From Comamonas testosteroni (GTDB taxonomy: Bacteria > Pseudomonadota > Gammaproteobacteria > Burkholderiales > Burkholderiaceae_C), in NCBI GenBank assembly GCA_008727115.1, contig CP044131.1:1240001-1304000 (forward strand): a stretch of 64,000 nt of DNA, read 5' to 3'. Of the stretch, positions 40,425 to 48,272 are shown one piece after another. Both the position numbers and the translations under genes were made by a program. A model generated the notes under the pieces. It did no database searches. It had not been told where the DNA came from and saw only the letters and a list, made by a program, of their open reading frames with translations. Position 1 is the stretch's first letter. Each line of letters starts with the position of its first letter.

Positions 40425-40628
40425 TCAGCCCTCCACGCGCTCGGCTCGCAGCACTTGCTTGCCGCTGACCATGTGGGCGGCGGCTTCGGCCTGTTCGTTG
40501 TTTGCCGCCTTCACACGGATAGTGGGCAGCAGGCCAGCGTCGGCAAGGTCCTCAAGGTTGTCGGGGTTTGCGTTGGTGGGAATGAGGATGGCGCGGTAGC
40601 TGTGCAGGGTGGTGATTGCGTGGTCCAT
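40425..40628 (-). CDS. 67-aa hypothetical phage protein
   Basis: Soluble, mixed alpha/beta, MDHAITTLHSYRAILIPTNA at the N terminus. Part of the leftward early operon between gpA and the small genes. Similar short proteins are frequent in betaproteobacterial P2-like prophages. Function unknown. Confidence 0.6.
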   Translation of the reverse strand: MDHAITTLHSYRAILIPTNANPDNLEDLADAGLLPTIRVKAANNEQAEAAAHMVSGKQVLRAERVEG

Positions 40629-40653
40629 TGTGATGACTCCTGTGGGTGGTTGC

Positions 40654-40881
40654 TCAGACGGCTTGCTTGAAAAGAGGAAGTACTTGCGCGCCTTGCTCCA
40701 GCTCCAGCGACTGCTGGGCCTGGGCTAACTCGGCGGCTGCGGCTTCGCGCTGGGCCTTGGCTTGCTCGCGGCGGATGGCTGCAAAGCGCTTGGCCAGATC
40801 GGTGCTCTCGGCGCGCGTGTACTTGAAGCCCGCAGCCGGATTTACGGCTGCGCGGCTGGGTTCGGTGCGTTTTGCGGGCAT
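40654..40881 (-). CDS. 75-aa hypothetical, helical, Ala/Glu/Gln-rich
   Basis: Basic N terminus (MPAKRTEPSRAAVNPAAG) and a long charged helix (AAIRREQAKAQREAAAAELA) likely to form a coiled coil. Directly downstream of the replication gene in the early operon. No family recognised. Confidence 0.55.
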   Translation of the reverse strand: MPAKRTEPSRAAVNPAAGFKYTRAESTDLAKRFAAIRREQAKAQREAAAAELAQAQQSLELEQGAQVLPLFKQAV

Positions 40882-40902
40882 GAGTACTCCTCCTGTGATG
40901 GA

Positions 40903-43014
40903 TCAGTGGGCGTTTTGGAAGAAATGGGCTGCTTGCTGGAAGCGGTTGGCCATCGTTGGTGGCTGATACAGCACCGAATCGGGGCTGTTAGGACTGCTCC
41001 AGTCCTCTGGTTCGTGGTCTCCACGGCCAAAAAACTCTTTGGCCGTCTCGCCCGTGAGGCGGGCCGTACAGTTATTGAAACCAGTCCAAGGGGCCGCCAG
41101 CGGCGGCCTGGACACGGCCATGCCTCTGCCCTGCGCCTTATCGGCCCCTTGGGTCAATTCAGACTTCTCAGCATCCACATCAGCGGCCAATGTCGAGACG
41201 TAGGGTGTCCACGCAATGCGGCGGCTGACGAGCCAGCGGCCACGCATGCAGCCGCGCTGCGGGGTCAGGCCCACGATGCGGCCTTGTGCGATCTCTTCGC
41301 CGTATTGGTTGACGGCCCCCGCCTCGGGCGTGCGGTGCACCACGCGCAGATGCCACTCACTGCGCTTGCGGGCATGGCCACCCATGGCCTCCATAAAGCT
41401 GCACCAGTCGGCGCGTATCTCGCCATGGCGGTGGCAGGCCGTGTAGGCACGGCGGGTATCGCGGTCACCCTCACGGCCAAACAGCTCCAGCTGGTCTTTG
41501 CTTACGCGCCGCAGCTCGCGCCATACCGTCACACTGGGCATGCCAATGGTCTGAAACTGCCGAATGCCCCAATGGCTGGCCCATGCATCGACACGGCGGT
41601 AACCGGCAAAGCCATCCTTGTCTGACTCTTTGGCCTCGGGCTGCACCGGCTTGTCCAGGTCCAGTGCCATTTGCACCTCCTGGCCTTGCACCACATCGGT
41701 GTGCTCGGCCAGTGCGTGGTGACCTACGGACTTGGCGATGTACTTGGCCACATAGCCCGCCGCACCGCCGGCCACCATGCGCTTGATGCACACGCGGTTC
41801 TTCTGCGCACCCGGCTCCTCGCCCTCATCGGCCAACCAGTACTTGCGAATCAAGGCCTCCAGCGCCTGGGCCTGCTCCTCGTTCTCCACCCAGACCAGCG
41901 CATGCCAGTGGGGCGTGGCGTCATGGTGCGGCTCGGCCACGCGCAGGCCATACATGGCAATCTTCTTGCGCTTGGCAGCGCTGCGCAGCTTTTGCCAGTT
42001 CCCGCGCAGCCACATCTGGCCATCACGAGGGGTAATGCCGGGCTCATACTTTTCATTGGGTACAGGGCGGCCACCCCGGCCCAGCTTCACTGGGTGAAAG
42101 CGGCTGGGCAGTGTCAAGGTCAGGAACAGGCCCACATGGGCGCGGGCATCGGCATATTCCTCGGCACCACGCACCCGCGTCATCAGCTCACCACCGCGCA
42201 CCACGGGGTTGGATGTGCCCAGCGCCGCCAGCTCGGCCAGGTTGTAGATCTGCCCCGCCTCATTGGTATAGAGCGAGCGGGCCAGTGCCTCTGCATTGCG
42301 CTTGATCTGGTGCGTGCGGCGCATCAGCCCGGCATGGCTGATATAGCCACCACTGGCGCGGTGCACCATGCCCAGGCGGATATAGCCGCCCTCAACAATG
42401 CGAGCCACATGCGTACGCAGACGCCTGCGCCACCAGCGTGGGTCTTGGGCGCGTTTGACGGCGGGCAGCCCCTTGATAGGCTTGTCCTCCTCCACGCCAA
42501 TCATGCGCACCAGCATGCGAATGGCATCCACACGGCGGGCAATGCAGCGGGCGGCCTCGGCTTCCTTGTCTTCTTCGGTCTGGCGCGTACCCTTGGCCAA
42601 GCGCTGCAGCACCTCGGTGGCGCGCAGGCTGCTCTCTTCGGCCAGGCACACCGCCTCCAGCTCGCCCGCCTGCCCAGCCAGTGCATTGGCCCATTTGCAG
42701 ATGTCGTGATCGTCCAGGTTCCAGCGCATGGCATCGCCATAGGCATCTTGAAATGCCGCCAGCTCTTTCAGGCTTCTCCATGCCTTGGCCCAGTCCGGCG
42801 GCTGCTGGGTAAACCAGCGGGCCTGCTCATTGGCATCTGCGCCCATGGGGGGCACAGGCTCTATCTTGGTAAAGCGATTGCGAATGAATGCGCGCCACGC
42901 TTGCGGCGCATCGTCAATGATGCGTTCCAGATGCTCGGCCACATGCCGCAGCTGGGGCTTGTTCTTCCTCCAGTCTGCAAGGCCCTTGGGCAGTTCGCGC
43001 AGTATCTTGGCCAT
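40903..43014 (-). CDS. Phage replication endonuclease (P2 gpA type)
   Basis: HUH-superfamily nicking enzyme that starts rolling-circle replication. 703 aa, near P2 gpA (761). The HUH metal motif is in the TPHWHALVW segment (about residue 390), followed by the Tyr motif in GYVAKYIAKSVG (about 436), where nucleophile tyrosines sit in this family. The first 270 residues are helical and charged. Central gene of the leftward early operon. Its own sequence usually holds the nick site; I could not locate it. Confidence 0.88.
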   Translation of the reverse strand: MAKILRELPKGLADWRKNKPQLRHVAEHLERIIDDAPQAWRAFIRNRFTKIEPVPPMGADANEQARWFTQQPPDWAKAWRSLKELAAFQDAYGDAMRWNLDDHDICKWANALAGQAGELEAVCLAEESSLRATEVLQRLAKGTRQTEEDKEAEAARCIARRVDAIRMLVRMIGVEEDKPIKGLPAVKRAQDPRWWRRRLRTHVARIVEGGYIRLGMVHRASGGYISHAGLMRRTHQIKRNAEALARSLYTNEAGQIYNLAELAALGTSNPVVRGGELMTRVRGAEEYADARAHVGLFLTLTLPSRFHPVKLGRGGRPVPNEKYEPGITPRDGQMWLRGNWQKLRSAAKRKKIAMYGLRVAEPHHDATPHWHALVWVENEEQAQALEALIRKYWLADEGEEPGAQKNRVCIKRMVAGGAAGYVAKYIAKSVGHHALAEHTDVVQGQEVQMALDLDKPVQPEAKESDKDGFAGYRRVDAWASHWGIRQFQTIGMPSVTVWRELRRVSKDQLELFGREGDRDTRRAYTACHRHGEIRADWCSFMEAMGGHARKRSEWHLRVVHRTPEAGAVNQYGEEIAQGRIVGLTPQRGCMRGRWLVSRRIAWTPYVSTLAADVDAEKSELTQGADKAQGRGMAVSRPPLAAPWTGFNNCTARLTGETAKEFFGRGDHEPEDWSSPNSPDSVLYQPPTMANRFQQAAHFFQNAH

Positions 43015-43031
43015 GGCGTTCTACCTAGTGC

Positions 43032-43457
43032 CTACCAAAGGCTGACCAGCGCAACCAGGCGCGCAAACTGACGCTTGGCAAGACGCAGCTCAGACTTGAT
43101 AGCACCACGCTCAGGCGGTGGCATGGACTGAATGTCACGCCCGGCCAGCGTGGGCAAGTCCCCCTCAATGCCGCACAGCAGCAGCAAAGCCATACGCCAG
43201 CGCACGGGCAGAGCCATCCACTCCTGATTTTCTGCATCGATATAGCCACGCCCCGAACTGCGGCGGTAATCCTCACGCAGCGCCTTGAGCTTTTTGCGCA
43301 CGGCCAGCGGCATAGGGGCCGCGTCCTCTTCACGCAGCGGCCCCCAGGCCTCTGTCGTAATGCGCAGCAAATCCACGGCACCAGGCAGCAACTGCGCAGC
43401 ATCAGGGGAGGGCTGGGGCAGCATGACCAGCGCATTGCGCAAGATGGGCTGGCTCAT
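43032..43457 (-). CDS. Hypothetical phage protein, 141 aa
   Basis: ATG 43457 (MSQPILRNALVMLPQPS) is chosen because GAGGGTG precedes it and upstream sequence belongs to the 48-aa gene. Helical, basic, with a Trp-rich middle (NQEWMALPVRWRMALLLLCG). Lies between small early genes and gpA. No family recognised. Confidence 0.6.
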   Translation of the reverse strand: MSQPILRNALVMLPQPSPDAAQLLPGAVDLLRITTEAWGPLREEDAAPMPLAVRKKLKALREDYRRSSGRGYIDAENQEWMALPVRWRMALLLLCGIEGDLPTLAGRDIQSMPPPERGAIKSELRLAKRQFARLVALVSLW

Positions 43458-43459
43458 GC

Positions 43460-43606
43460 TCACACCCTCACAGCCGACAGATACCAGGGCATGCCATACA
43501 GCTGCTCGGCAAAGGCCCATGCCTGTGCACGGCTGGGCGCTCCGATGACCATGCGGCGTCGCACGCCCAGGGCATCCACATGGGTCACGTTGTAGTGGTT
43601 GCTCAT
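43460..43606 (-). CDS. 48-aa hypothetical phage protein
   Basis: MSNHYNVTHVDALGVRRRMV then a short helix containing RAQAWAFAEQLYG. ATG overlaps the stop of the preceding gene (ATGA at 43603-43606) and the stop is 3 nt before the next ATG. The overlaps support real coding. Function unknown. Confidence 0.55.
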   Translation of the reverse strand: MSNHYNVTHVDALGVRRRMVIGAPSRAQAWAFAEQLYGMPWYLSAVRV

Positions 43607-44232
43607 GCGGCACCTCCTTCCGCGATTTGCTTGGCCGCCAACATGCGAGCCTGATAGGCCGCAGCCTTGAGGGAGTCGGCCAGTTCGTCCGCCGCATCGG
43701 GGGAGAGGAAGCCAGGCAGCATCTGGGAGCCAGCGATAAACCCCTGCTGGCTGTACATGCACAGATGCACTTCAGGCTTGGACTGGTGCTCCAGCTGCGA
43801 GGCGAACACGCGAAAGCTGACCCCGCCTAAGTTGGCATCGACAAAGCGGGGGCTGATCTGCTCGTAATGCACCCAGTCTTCAGGCTTGGTTGCCGGCACT
43901 TCCACAACTTCGCCCAGCGAGCGAATCAGGCCGACGGTGTGAATGCCTTTCTGCAGGCCCATGACCATCTCACGCGCCGAATCAATGGTGAGGTCTATGC
44001 CGCAATGGAAATTGCCCTCGTTCAGCGTCAAACACAGATGTGCATCTCCAAACGAGTCCCCCGCGCCAAGCCGGGAATAGACGCCCACCGAAGTGCCTTC
44101 CGCTCTCAAACTGATGTGGTCTTGCCAGTGCGGCGTGGAGCCGACCGGCTTCAACACCTGCTCAGGCTTGAGCGCAGGCACCAATGCAGGTGCGGCAGCC
44201 TGGGTGTTTTCTTGGGAGACTTCTTGTGTCAT
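43603..44232 (-). CDS. Hypothetical phage protein, 209 aa
   Basis: ATG 44232 (MTQEVSQENTQ) follows AAAGGAA. An Ala/Pro-rich N terminus (about 1-35) precedes an alpha/beta body with GDAHLCLTLNEGNFHCGIDL. No family recognised. First of a tightly overlapping run with the 48- and 141-aa genes; 96 nt after the ogr-like gene. Confidence 0.6.
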   Translation of the reverse strand: MTQEVSQENTQAAAPALVPALKPEQVLKPVGSTPHWQDHISLRAEGTSVGVYSRLGAGDSFGDAHLCLTLNEGNFHCGIDLTIDSAREMVMGLQKGIHTVGLIRSLGEVVEVPATKPEDWVHYEQISPRFVDANLGGVSFRVFASQLEHQSKPEVHLCMYSQQGFIAGSQMLPGFLSPDAADELADSLKAAAYQARMLAAKQIAEGGAA

Positions 44233-44327
44233 GGCGATTCCTTTCAATGTTTTTGGGCGTAAGAAGGGCCGCAGCGCCTGAAAACAGGCTCTGTCAGCGG
44301 GGTGGAAATGGGGAAGGGGGAGCGGCT

Positions 44328-44849
44328 CTAGCTGAGCGGTAGCGACTGGTCTAAGAACAGGTCGCCGGTCACCGGCTTGCTGTTCACAGAGCTATAGGGC
44401 ACCGATGGGGCTGAATCCATCTGGGCACGGATCACATCGCGGCGCATCTTGTCGGGCATGGGCAGAACGACCGATGGGTCGGGCGTGCCGCTGGGGGACA
44501 GGGTGTGGCGGATCTCCATGCTGGCCACGAAGGTGTGGCCGCATTCGACGTTGTTGCACTGGTAGTGATACTCGCGGGTGAGCTTGCTCATGCGGCGGCT
44601 AGACCGGATGGTGCAGGGCGCATCGCAGTGCGGGCACTCCAGGCGGTTGCGGGCCTTGGCGAAGTTTTTTGCGCGCTCCGCCTTGATCTTGTCCACCTTC
44701 GATTGCAGCAGCACGCGGTGATCGGCCTCGATGGCTTCGGCATCCACGCCCATGGTGATCTTGCGTGCAGGAGCACCCCGGCCTTCTTGCGAAAGATCGC
44801 TATGTGCCTGCAGGGCCGCCTTGTGGTCAAACGGGTTGTTTTCAGCCAT
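44328..44849 (-). CDS. ogr: Ogr/Delta-type zinc-finger late-gene activator
   Basis: P2 Ogr and P4 Delta activate late promoters. The Zn ligands are Cys72-x2-Cys75 and Cys98-x4-Cys103, with ECPHCDAPCTIRSSRRMS and the family's EYHYQCNN...CGHTF between and MEIRHTLSPSG after. 173 aa is longer than P2 Ogr (72) because of a helical N-terminal extension (1-70) and a C-terminal tail. It sits in the early operon rather than beside D as in P2. Expected to act at the late tail promoters. Confidence 0.85.
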   Translation of the reverse strand: MAENNPFDHKAALQAHSDLSQEGRGAPARKITMGVDAEAIEADHRVLLQSKVDKIKAERAKNFAKARNRLECPHCDAPCTIRSSRRMSKLTREYHYQCNNVECGHTFVASMEIRHTLSPSGTPDPSVVLPMPDKMRRDVIRAQMDSAPSVPYSSVNSKPVTGDLFLDQSLPLS

Positions 44850-44861
44850 GACAGCACCTTG

Positions 44862-45173
44862 TTATTGAGCGCAGTGGGCGCGTTCAGCGGGCCCGCATTC
44901 GCCGCCGCCAGAGCGGGCGCAGTGGCAATACGCACCCACACGACTCAGCACGCCAATGGCGTCCATATATTCACGGCTGACCAGCACATAGCCCGCCGCG
45001 CCCACAATGGCGTCCAGCTTGGCCACCGGCACACCCTGCTGGCCGCTGAGTACCCGGCTGACATTGCTGGCATCCCAGCCCGCAGCCTCCTGCACAGCGC
45101 TGCCGGGCTGGCTCAGGTTGTGGCGCAGCACACGTTCAATCGTGCCGGCTGAAAGCGGTGAGCGCATGTTCAT
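44862..45173 (-). CDS. CII-like transcriptional regulator
   Basis: 103 aa. Residues 12-70 (TIERVLRHNLSQPGSAVQEA, then AGWDASNVSRVLSGQQGVP) follow the lambda CII pattern of a helix, HTH and a Val-rich helix. The C terminus is Cys-rich and unlike CII. AGGAG lies 5-6 nt before the ATG. Directly upstream is a regular TTGC/GCAA array with 6-nt spacing (45202-45235), the CII recognition format, so it may control its own operon. In this role it would promote lysogeny or early transcription. Confidence 0.65.
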   Translation of the reverse strand: MNMRSPLSAGTIERVLRHNLSQPGSAVQEAAGWDASNVSRVLSGQQGVPVAKLDAIVGAAGYVLVSREYMDAIGVLSRVGAYCHCARSGGGECGPAERAHCAQ

Positions 45174-45201
45174 GGGGACTCCTTCCGAATGGGATCAGCG
45201 C

Positions 45202-45247
45202 GCAACGCCACGCAAAACAAGTTGCGTGTGATTGCGTGAGGTATTGC
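45202..45247. promoter_or_regulatory. Symmetric TTGC-N6-TTGC array upstream of the CII-like gene
   Basis: GCAA (45202), GCAA (45212), TTGC (45222), TTGC (45232), each separated by 6 nt, giving a TTGC-N6-TTGC site on each strand, back to back. A further TTGC at 45244 is 8 nt on. Lambda CII binds TTGC-N6-TTGC. It lies 29 nt upstream of the gene's ATG. Confidence 0.6.
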
Positions 45248-45270
45248 GCAAGATGCAATGCATGAACTTC

Positions 45271-45534
45271 TCAGCCCCGTGCATTGACAGCCGCCGAAGC
45301 AGCGCCGCCCTTGTGGGCCGCGATGATGGCTTGCTCGGACTCAAGGTCTGCCAGACCCCGCGTGATCAGCTCGCGGATCACACCGGCAATGCTGCTGCTG
45401 CCGCCGCGCGCGGCCACGATCTCGCGCACCTTGCGGTGGTTCTCGGCGCCTTGTTTGCCAAAGCGGAAATAGACCAGGTCGTCCGGCTTGGAGCTGGCCT
45501 GCCGGTCAACGGGCTGGGCTTGATGGGAGCGCAT
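45271..45534 (-). CDS. Small early protein divergent from the repressor (87 aa)
   Basis: MRSHQAQPVDRQASSKPDDL, a strand-rich middle (VYFRFGKQG), then helices with RGGSSSIAGVIRELITRGLADLE, a pattern compatible with a ribbon-helix-helix DNA-binding fold. Its place, first leftward gene opposite the S24 repressor, is that of a Cro/Cox-type antirepressor. The ATG has no strong ribosome site. Function inferred from position. Confidence 0.5.
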   Translation of the reverse strand: MRSHQAQPVDRQASSKPDDLVYFRFGKQGAENHRKVREIVAARGGSSSIAGVIRELITRGLADLESEQAIIAAHKGGAASAAVNARG

Positions 45535-45692
45535 GTATCATCAATCCTTGTTAAGAAATGTCTGCACCTGTGCAGCTCTCTCACCTTGTCGACAGCCTGT
45601 GCAGTGGACCGCGTTGGCTGCTATCTCGGTGGATGTTTGTTAAGAGTTGAAGGCATTGTGTTATGAAAAAACATAACGGTCAAGCATAAGTA
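45535..45692. promoter_or_regulatory. Immunity region: divergent promoters and candidate operators
   Basis: Two direct repeats TTGTTAAGA (45548-45556 and 45637-45645) and an inverted repeat GTTATG-A6-CATAAC (45660-45677) lie between the repressor and the divergent early operon. The IR overlaps the expected repressor promoter or start. Which site binds which protein is not known. Confidence 0.55.
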
Positions 45693-46397
45693 ATGGAAAA
45701 AGATAACTTTCCATCGAGGCTACGTGAGGAGCGTGAGCGTCTTGGCCTAAACCAAGAGGCGCTTGCAGAAGCCGGCGGAGTAAAAAAGCTCGCTCAGCAC
45801 AAGTACGAAAAGGGAGAGAACAGCCCTACGGTTGCTTATCTCCAGGCAGTTGCTGCTGCTGGCGTTGACGTGGTCTATGCACTGACTGGCGTACGTGAAT
45901 CTGTTGCCGCTCCAGCAGTGGCTGGCAAGCACGCACTATCTGGTTCTGCACCAGCCCCAGCCAGCAATGAAGACACGATCTATGTGCCACTGCTTAGCGC
46001 CACCGGCAGCATGGGGCCGGGCAATGAGCTGCTGAGCGAAGACGTCATCCTCAACGACGTACCGTTTTCACGCCGCTGGCTGGCCACGCACCTGCCGCGC
46101 TGCAGGCCTGCGGCCATCAAGCTGATTCACGCCTATGGCGACAGCATGCACGGCACGCTGGAAAGCGGTGACTTCTGTCTGGTCGATACCGATGTGATTG
46201 AAGTGCTGGTGGACGGCGTGTATGTGCTCGAAGCGCACAGCCGTCTCTTTATCAAGCGCGTGCGCCAGCGGCTCGATGGCCGCTATGAGGTCAGCAGCGA
46301 TAACGAGGCCATCAAGACCTCCGACATCCTCGACGGCTCCGAGCAAATCTGCATCAAGGGCCGCGTGGTGTATGGGTGGAATGGACGGCGGTTTTAA
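45693..46397 (+). CDS. LexA-like (S24) phage repressor
   Basis: 234 aa. HTH-XRE domain in residues 5-62 (RLREERERLGLNQEALAEAGGV). The linker contains an Ala77-Gly78 pair suitable for self-cleavage, and the S24 peptidase domain has Ser151 (YGDSMHGTLESGD) and Lys188 (LFIKRVRQ). Known in the family: RecA-stimulated cleavage inactivates the repressor. P2 itself uses a different, non-cleavable C repressor, so this lysogeny control is lambdoid. Divergent from the early operon. Confidence 0.88.
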   Translation: MEKDNFPSRLREERERLGLNQEALAEAGGVKKLAQHKYEKGENSPTVAYLQAVAAAGVDVVYALTGVRESVAAPAVAGKHALSGSAPAPASNEDTIYVPLLSATGSMGPGNELLSEDVILNDVPFSRRWLATHLPRCRPAAIKLIHAYGDSMHGTLESGDFCLVDTDVIEVLVDGVYVLEAHSRLFIKRVRQRLDGRYEVSSDNEAIKTSDILDGSEQICIKGRVVYGWNGRRF

Positions 46398-46454
46398 GCA
46401 CAAAGCAAGGCATGCGACCCAGAGAGGTCGCAGCCAATACTCGAGGGGGAGATT

Positions 46455-46955
46455 ATGAAGAAAGTAGGCATCGCCATAGCCATTGCGCTGGCAGCTCTTG
46501 TTGGTTGTTCTGAGCAAAGCAATGCGATTCCCGATAAGCCTGCGCAGTCAGTGCCCCGCGCAGCCCAATTGGATGAGGGCGGCTTAGTTGCAGCTGTGGG
46601 CAGCCCTGTTACCCATGAATATGCGCTGGACGATGGCAAAGGCGTGAGTTTTCATGGCCAGAAATGCGGCAAGCGAGTTTGCGGTCCCGAATTCAGCCTT
46701 GAGTTCAGAAAGGGGCGCGTCAATGTCTACTGGGAAAACTTCAGGGACGGCGACGGCAAGACTTTTGAGGCGATGAACAAGGAGAACTTGGTTTGGGCTA
46801 ATCAGGTTCTGACCTATGCATTGGGCGAGGATGCCGCCAAGCAAATTCTGGAAAGTCAGAAGAGTGGGCAGCCTATTCGCGATGGGAAGTTTCTGGGCCA
46901 GCGAGTAGGCATGTCTCTTGGGGAGACTTCCACACTGGTTCAGATTTATCAGTGA
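46455..46955 (+). CDS. Prophage-encoded lipoprotein (166 aa)
   Basis: Signal with lipobox LVGC (Cys18): MKKVGIAIAIALAALVGCSE. The mature part has paired Cys (CGKRVCG) and a mixed fold ending LVQIYQ. Starts 57 nt after the repressor on the same strand, and its stop overlaps the GTG of the next gene, so it is likely expressed from the lysogen. No family recognised; surface lipoproteins at this place often exclude other phages. Confidence 0.65.
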   Translation: MKKVGIAIAIALAALVGCSEQSNAIPDKPAQSVPRAAQLDEGGLVAAVGSPVTHEYALDDGKGVSFHGQKCGKRVCGPEFSLEFRKGRVNVYWENFRDGDGKTFEAMNKENLVWANQVLTYALGEDAAKQILESQKSGQPIRDGKFLGQRVGMSLGETSTLVQIYQ

Positions 46956-47314
46956 CTGGGCTTTACATGCTCGCTCATTTATTAAGAGCTGTACTCGCTT
47001 TTGCAGTAATGGCTACAGCCTCTTTTCATGTAAATGCTGCGAACTATCCATGCTCTGGCAAAAAGGGCGGGGTGTCGCATTGCGCGGGTGAGAAGTTTGT
47101 CTGCAATGACGGCTCGATCAGCGGCTCCAAGCGCAGCTGCAGCGCCGAGATGGGCGGCGGTGCCAGCCGCGCCCTGGGCCTGACGTCACAGCCGAAACCC
47201 ACCAAATCTGCCGGCGGCGACTGCAGCTGCCGCAGCGGCAATATCTGCACCGGGCCGCGTGGTGGGCGGTATTGCTATTCCGATTCGGGGCGCAAGAGTT
47301 ATGTGCGGCGATGA
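46952..47314 (+). CDS. Cys-rich secreted protein (120 aa)
   Basis: N-terminal signal (LLRAVLAFAVMATASFHVNA) ending near residue 29, mature part with ten Cys in CSGKKGG, CSAEMGG, CSCRSGNICTGPRGGRYC patterns suggesting several disulfides. GTG at 46952 overlaps the lipoprotein's stop; an ATG at 46967 is an alternative. A similar Gly/Cys motif is seen in phage-linked hypothetical proteins. Function unknown. Confidence 0.6.
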   Translation: MTGLYMLAHLLRAVLAFAVMATASFHVNAANYPCSGKKGGVSHCAGEKFVCNDGSISGSKRSCSAEMGGGASRALGLTSQPKPTKSAGGDCSCRSGNICTGPRGGRYCYSDSGRKSYVRR

Positions 47315-47371
47315 GGCTTAGATAAGCACTGAATGTATTTTTCAACTCAGACCACGTCTAGAGAGGGACAT

Positions 47372-47542
47372 ATGGTTGATATTCGTAGAACTCCACCCCC
47401 ACCGCCACCGCCACCGCCACCGCCACCACCACCACCACCACCACCACCACCACCACCCCATGTGAACAACGATGGCGGGCGAATCGAACGGAAGCACGAT
47501 GTTCAGCGCAACATCGCTCCGCCTCCACCACCTAGGCGTTGA
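47372..47542 (+). CDS. 56-aa polyproline peptide
   Basis: ATG 47372 (GAGAGGGA 6 nt upstream) opens MVDIRRT, then 22 consecutive Pro codons (47393-47458: mostly CCG/CCA alternation then CCA repeats), then HVNNDGGRIERKHDVQRNI, ending in a second short Pro run and RR. Such a tract would stall ribosomes without EF-P. The CCR tract is a microsatellite likely to vary in length. Function unknown; coding is supported by the ribosome site and in-frame tract. Confidence 0.5.
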   Translation: MVDIRRTPPPPPPPPPPPPPPPPPPPPPPHVNNDGGRIERKHDVQRNIAPPPPPRR

Positions 47543-47625
47543 AGTGATGCTTGTGGAGGGTGTGTTCACAGTAGGTACGCAAGCGCGGCCTAGGCTTGCG
47601 CACACCGCGGAGCGAGCATGACACC

Positions 47626-48156
47626 ATGACCAATACCCAAGCCACTCCTACTTCTGCAAACAAGCCAGAGCCCACGCCGCTAGAGTTGGATCGCTGGGAT
47701 ATTTTGCATTGGGCCAAAGTTACCTTTCGCTATCACAAGAAGCGTGAGTGGTTCTTCAATATGTGCGATCTCGGCACGCAGTTGATTTGCACGCTTGCGG
47801 GTTTGACGCTGTTCGCCAAGTTCTTCAGCGATGTGTGGATTGCGGGGGCAGTGGTGGCGGTTCTGTCAGTGTTGGCCTTGCTGGTGCGTTATGGCGATTG
47901 CAAGCAACGCCATATTGAACTGGCCAAGCGGGCACAGCAACTGATTGGCGAGATTGAAAAACTGCCGTTGGCAGACGTCACTCCGCAGCATGTGGCGGGC
48001 TGGACGCAAACGCGCAGCCAGATCAACAGTGATGAGCCACCATGCATCAAAACGCTAGTGGCTTTGTGCGAGTGGGAGCAGTGCGTGGAAGATGGCTGGC
48101 CTGACCATGCGCCAAAATTGACACGACGGGAAAAATTGCATCGTCATTTTTGGTAA
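47626..48156 (+). CDS. Two-TM membrane protein, SLATT-like
   Basis: About 176 aa. Polar N terminus (about 30), an aromatic helix (HWAKVTFRYHKKREWFFNM), then two close TM helices (about 50-95) and a charged helix KQRHIELAKRAQQLIGEIEKL, then EPPCIKTLVALCEWE. The order (helix, TM hairpin, H..LA...L..EI helix, EPP segment) recalls SLATT two-TM effector domains; I infer this from pattern only. ATG 47626 has GGAG 13 nt upstream; the start is uncertain. Expressed next to the repressor; a superinfection-exclusion or abortive effector is plausible. Confidence 0.6.
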   Translation: MTNTQATPTSANKPEPTPLELDRWDILHWAKVTFRYHKKREWFFNMCDLGTQLICTLAGLTLFAKFFSDVWIAGAVVAVLSVLALLVRYGDCKQRHIELAKRAQQLIGEIEKLPLADVTPQHVAGWTQTRSQINSDEPPCIKTLVALCEWEQCVEDGWPDHAPKLTRREKLHRHFW

Positions 48157-48159
48157 ATA

Positions 48160-48210
48160 AGCCTCTAGCGATTGCCTGACAAGCGCCGCTAGCTATCAAT
48201 TTTTACCAGC
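48160..48210. repeat. AGCGCT-type repeat in the prophage
   Basis: CTCTAGCGATTGCCTGACAAG then CGCCGCTAGCTATCAATTTTTACC. Member of the dispersed family, located within the prophage between the 2-TM gene and umuC. Confidence 0.6.
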
Positions 48211-48272
48211 TTCACCCACGCCTTGTCTTTGATCCTCATGTGCCCAGCATGCCAGTTCAAGCATGCAGCCCC

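Noticed and set aside
41671-43071. 466-aa plus-strand frame
   Set aside because: Antisense of the gpA replication gene, which has clear HUH and Tyr motifs.
47342-47605. Minus-strand frame with a run of tryptophans
   Set aside because: It is the antisense of the CCR proline tract; no ribosome site or family, and the plus strand has both a start signal and context.
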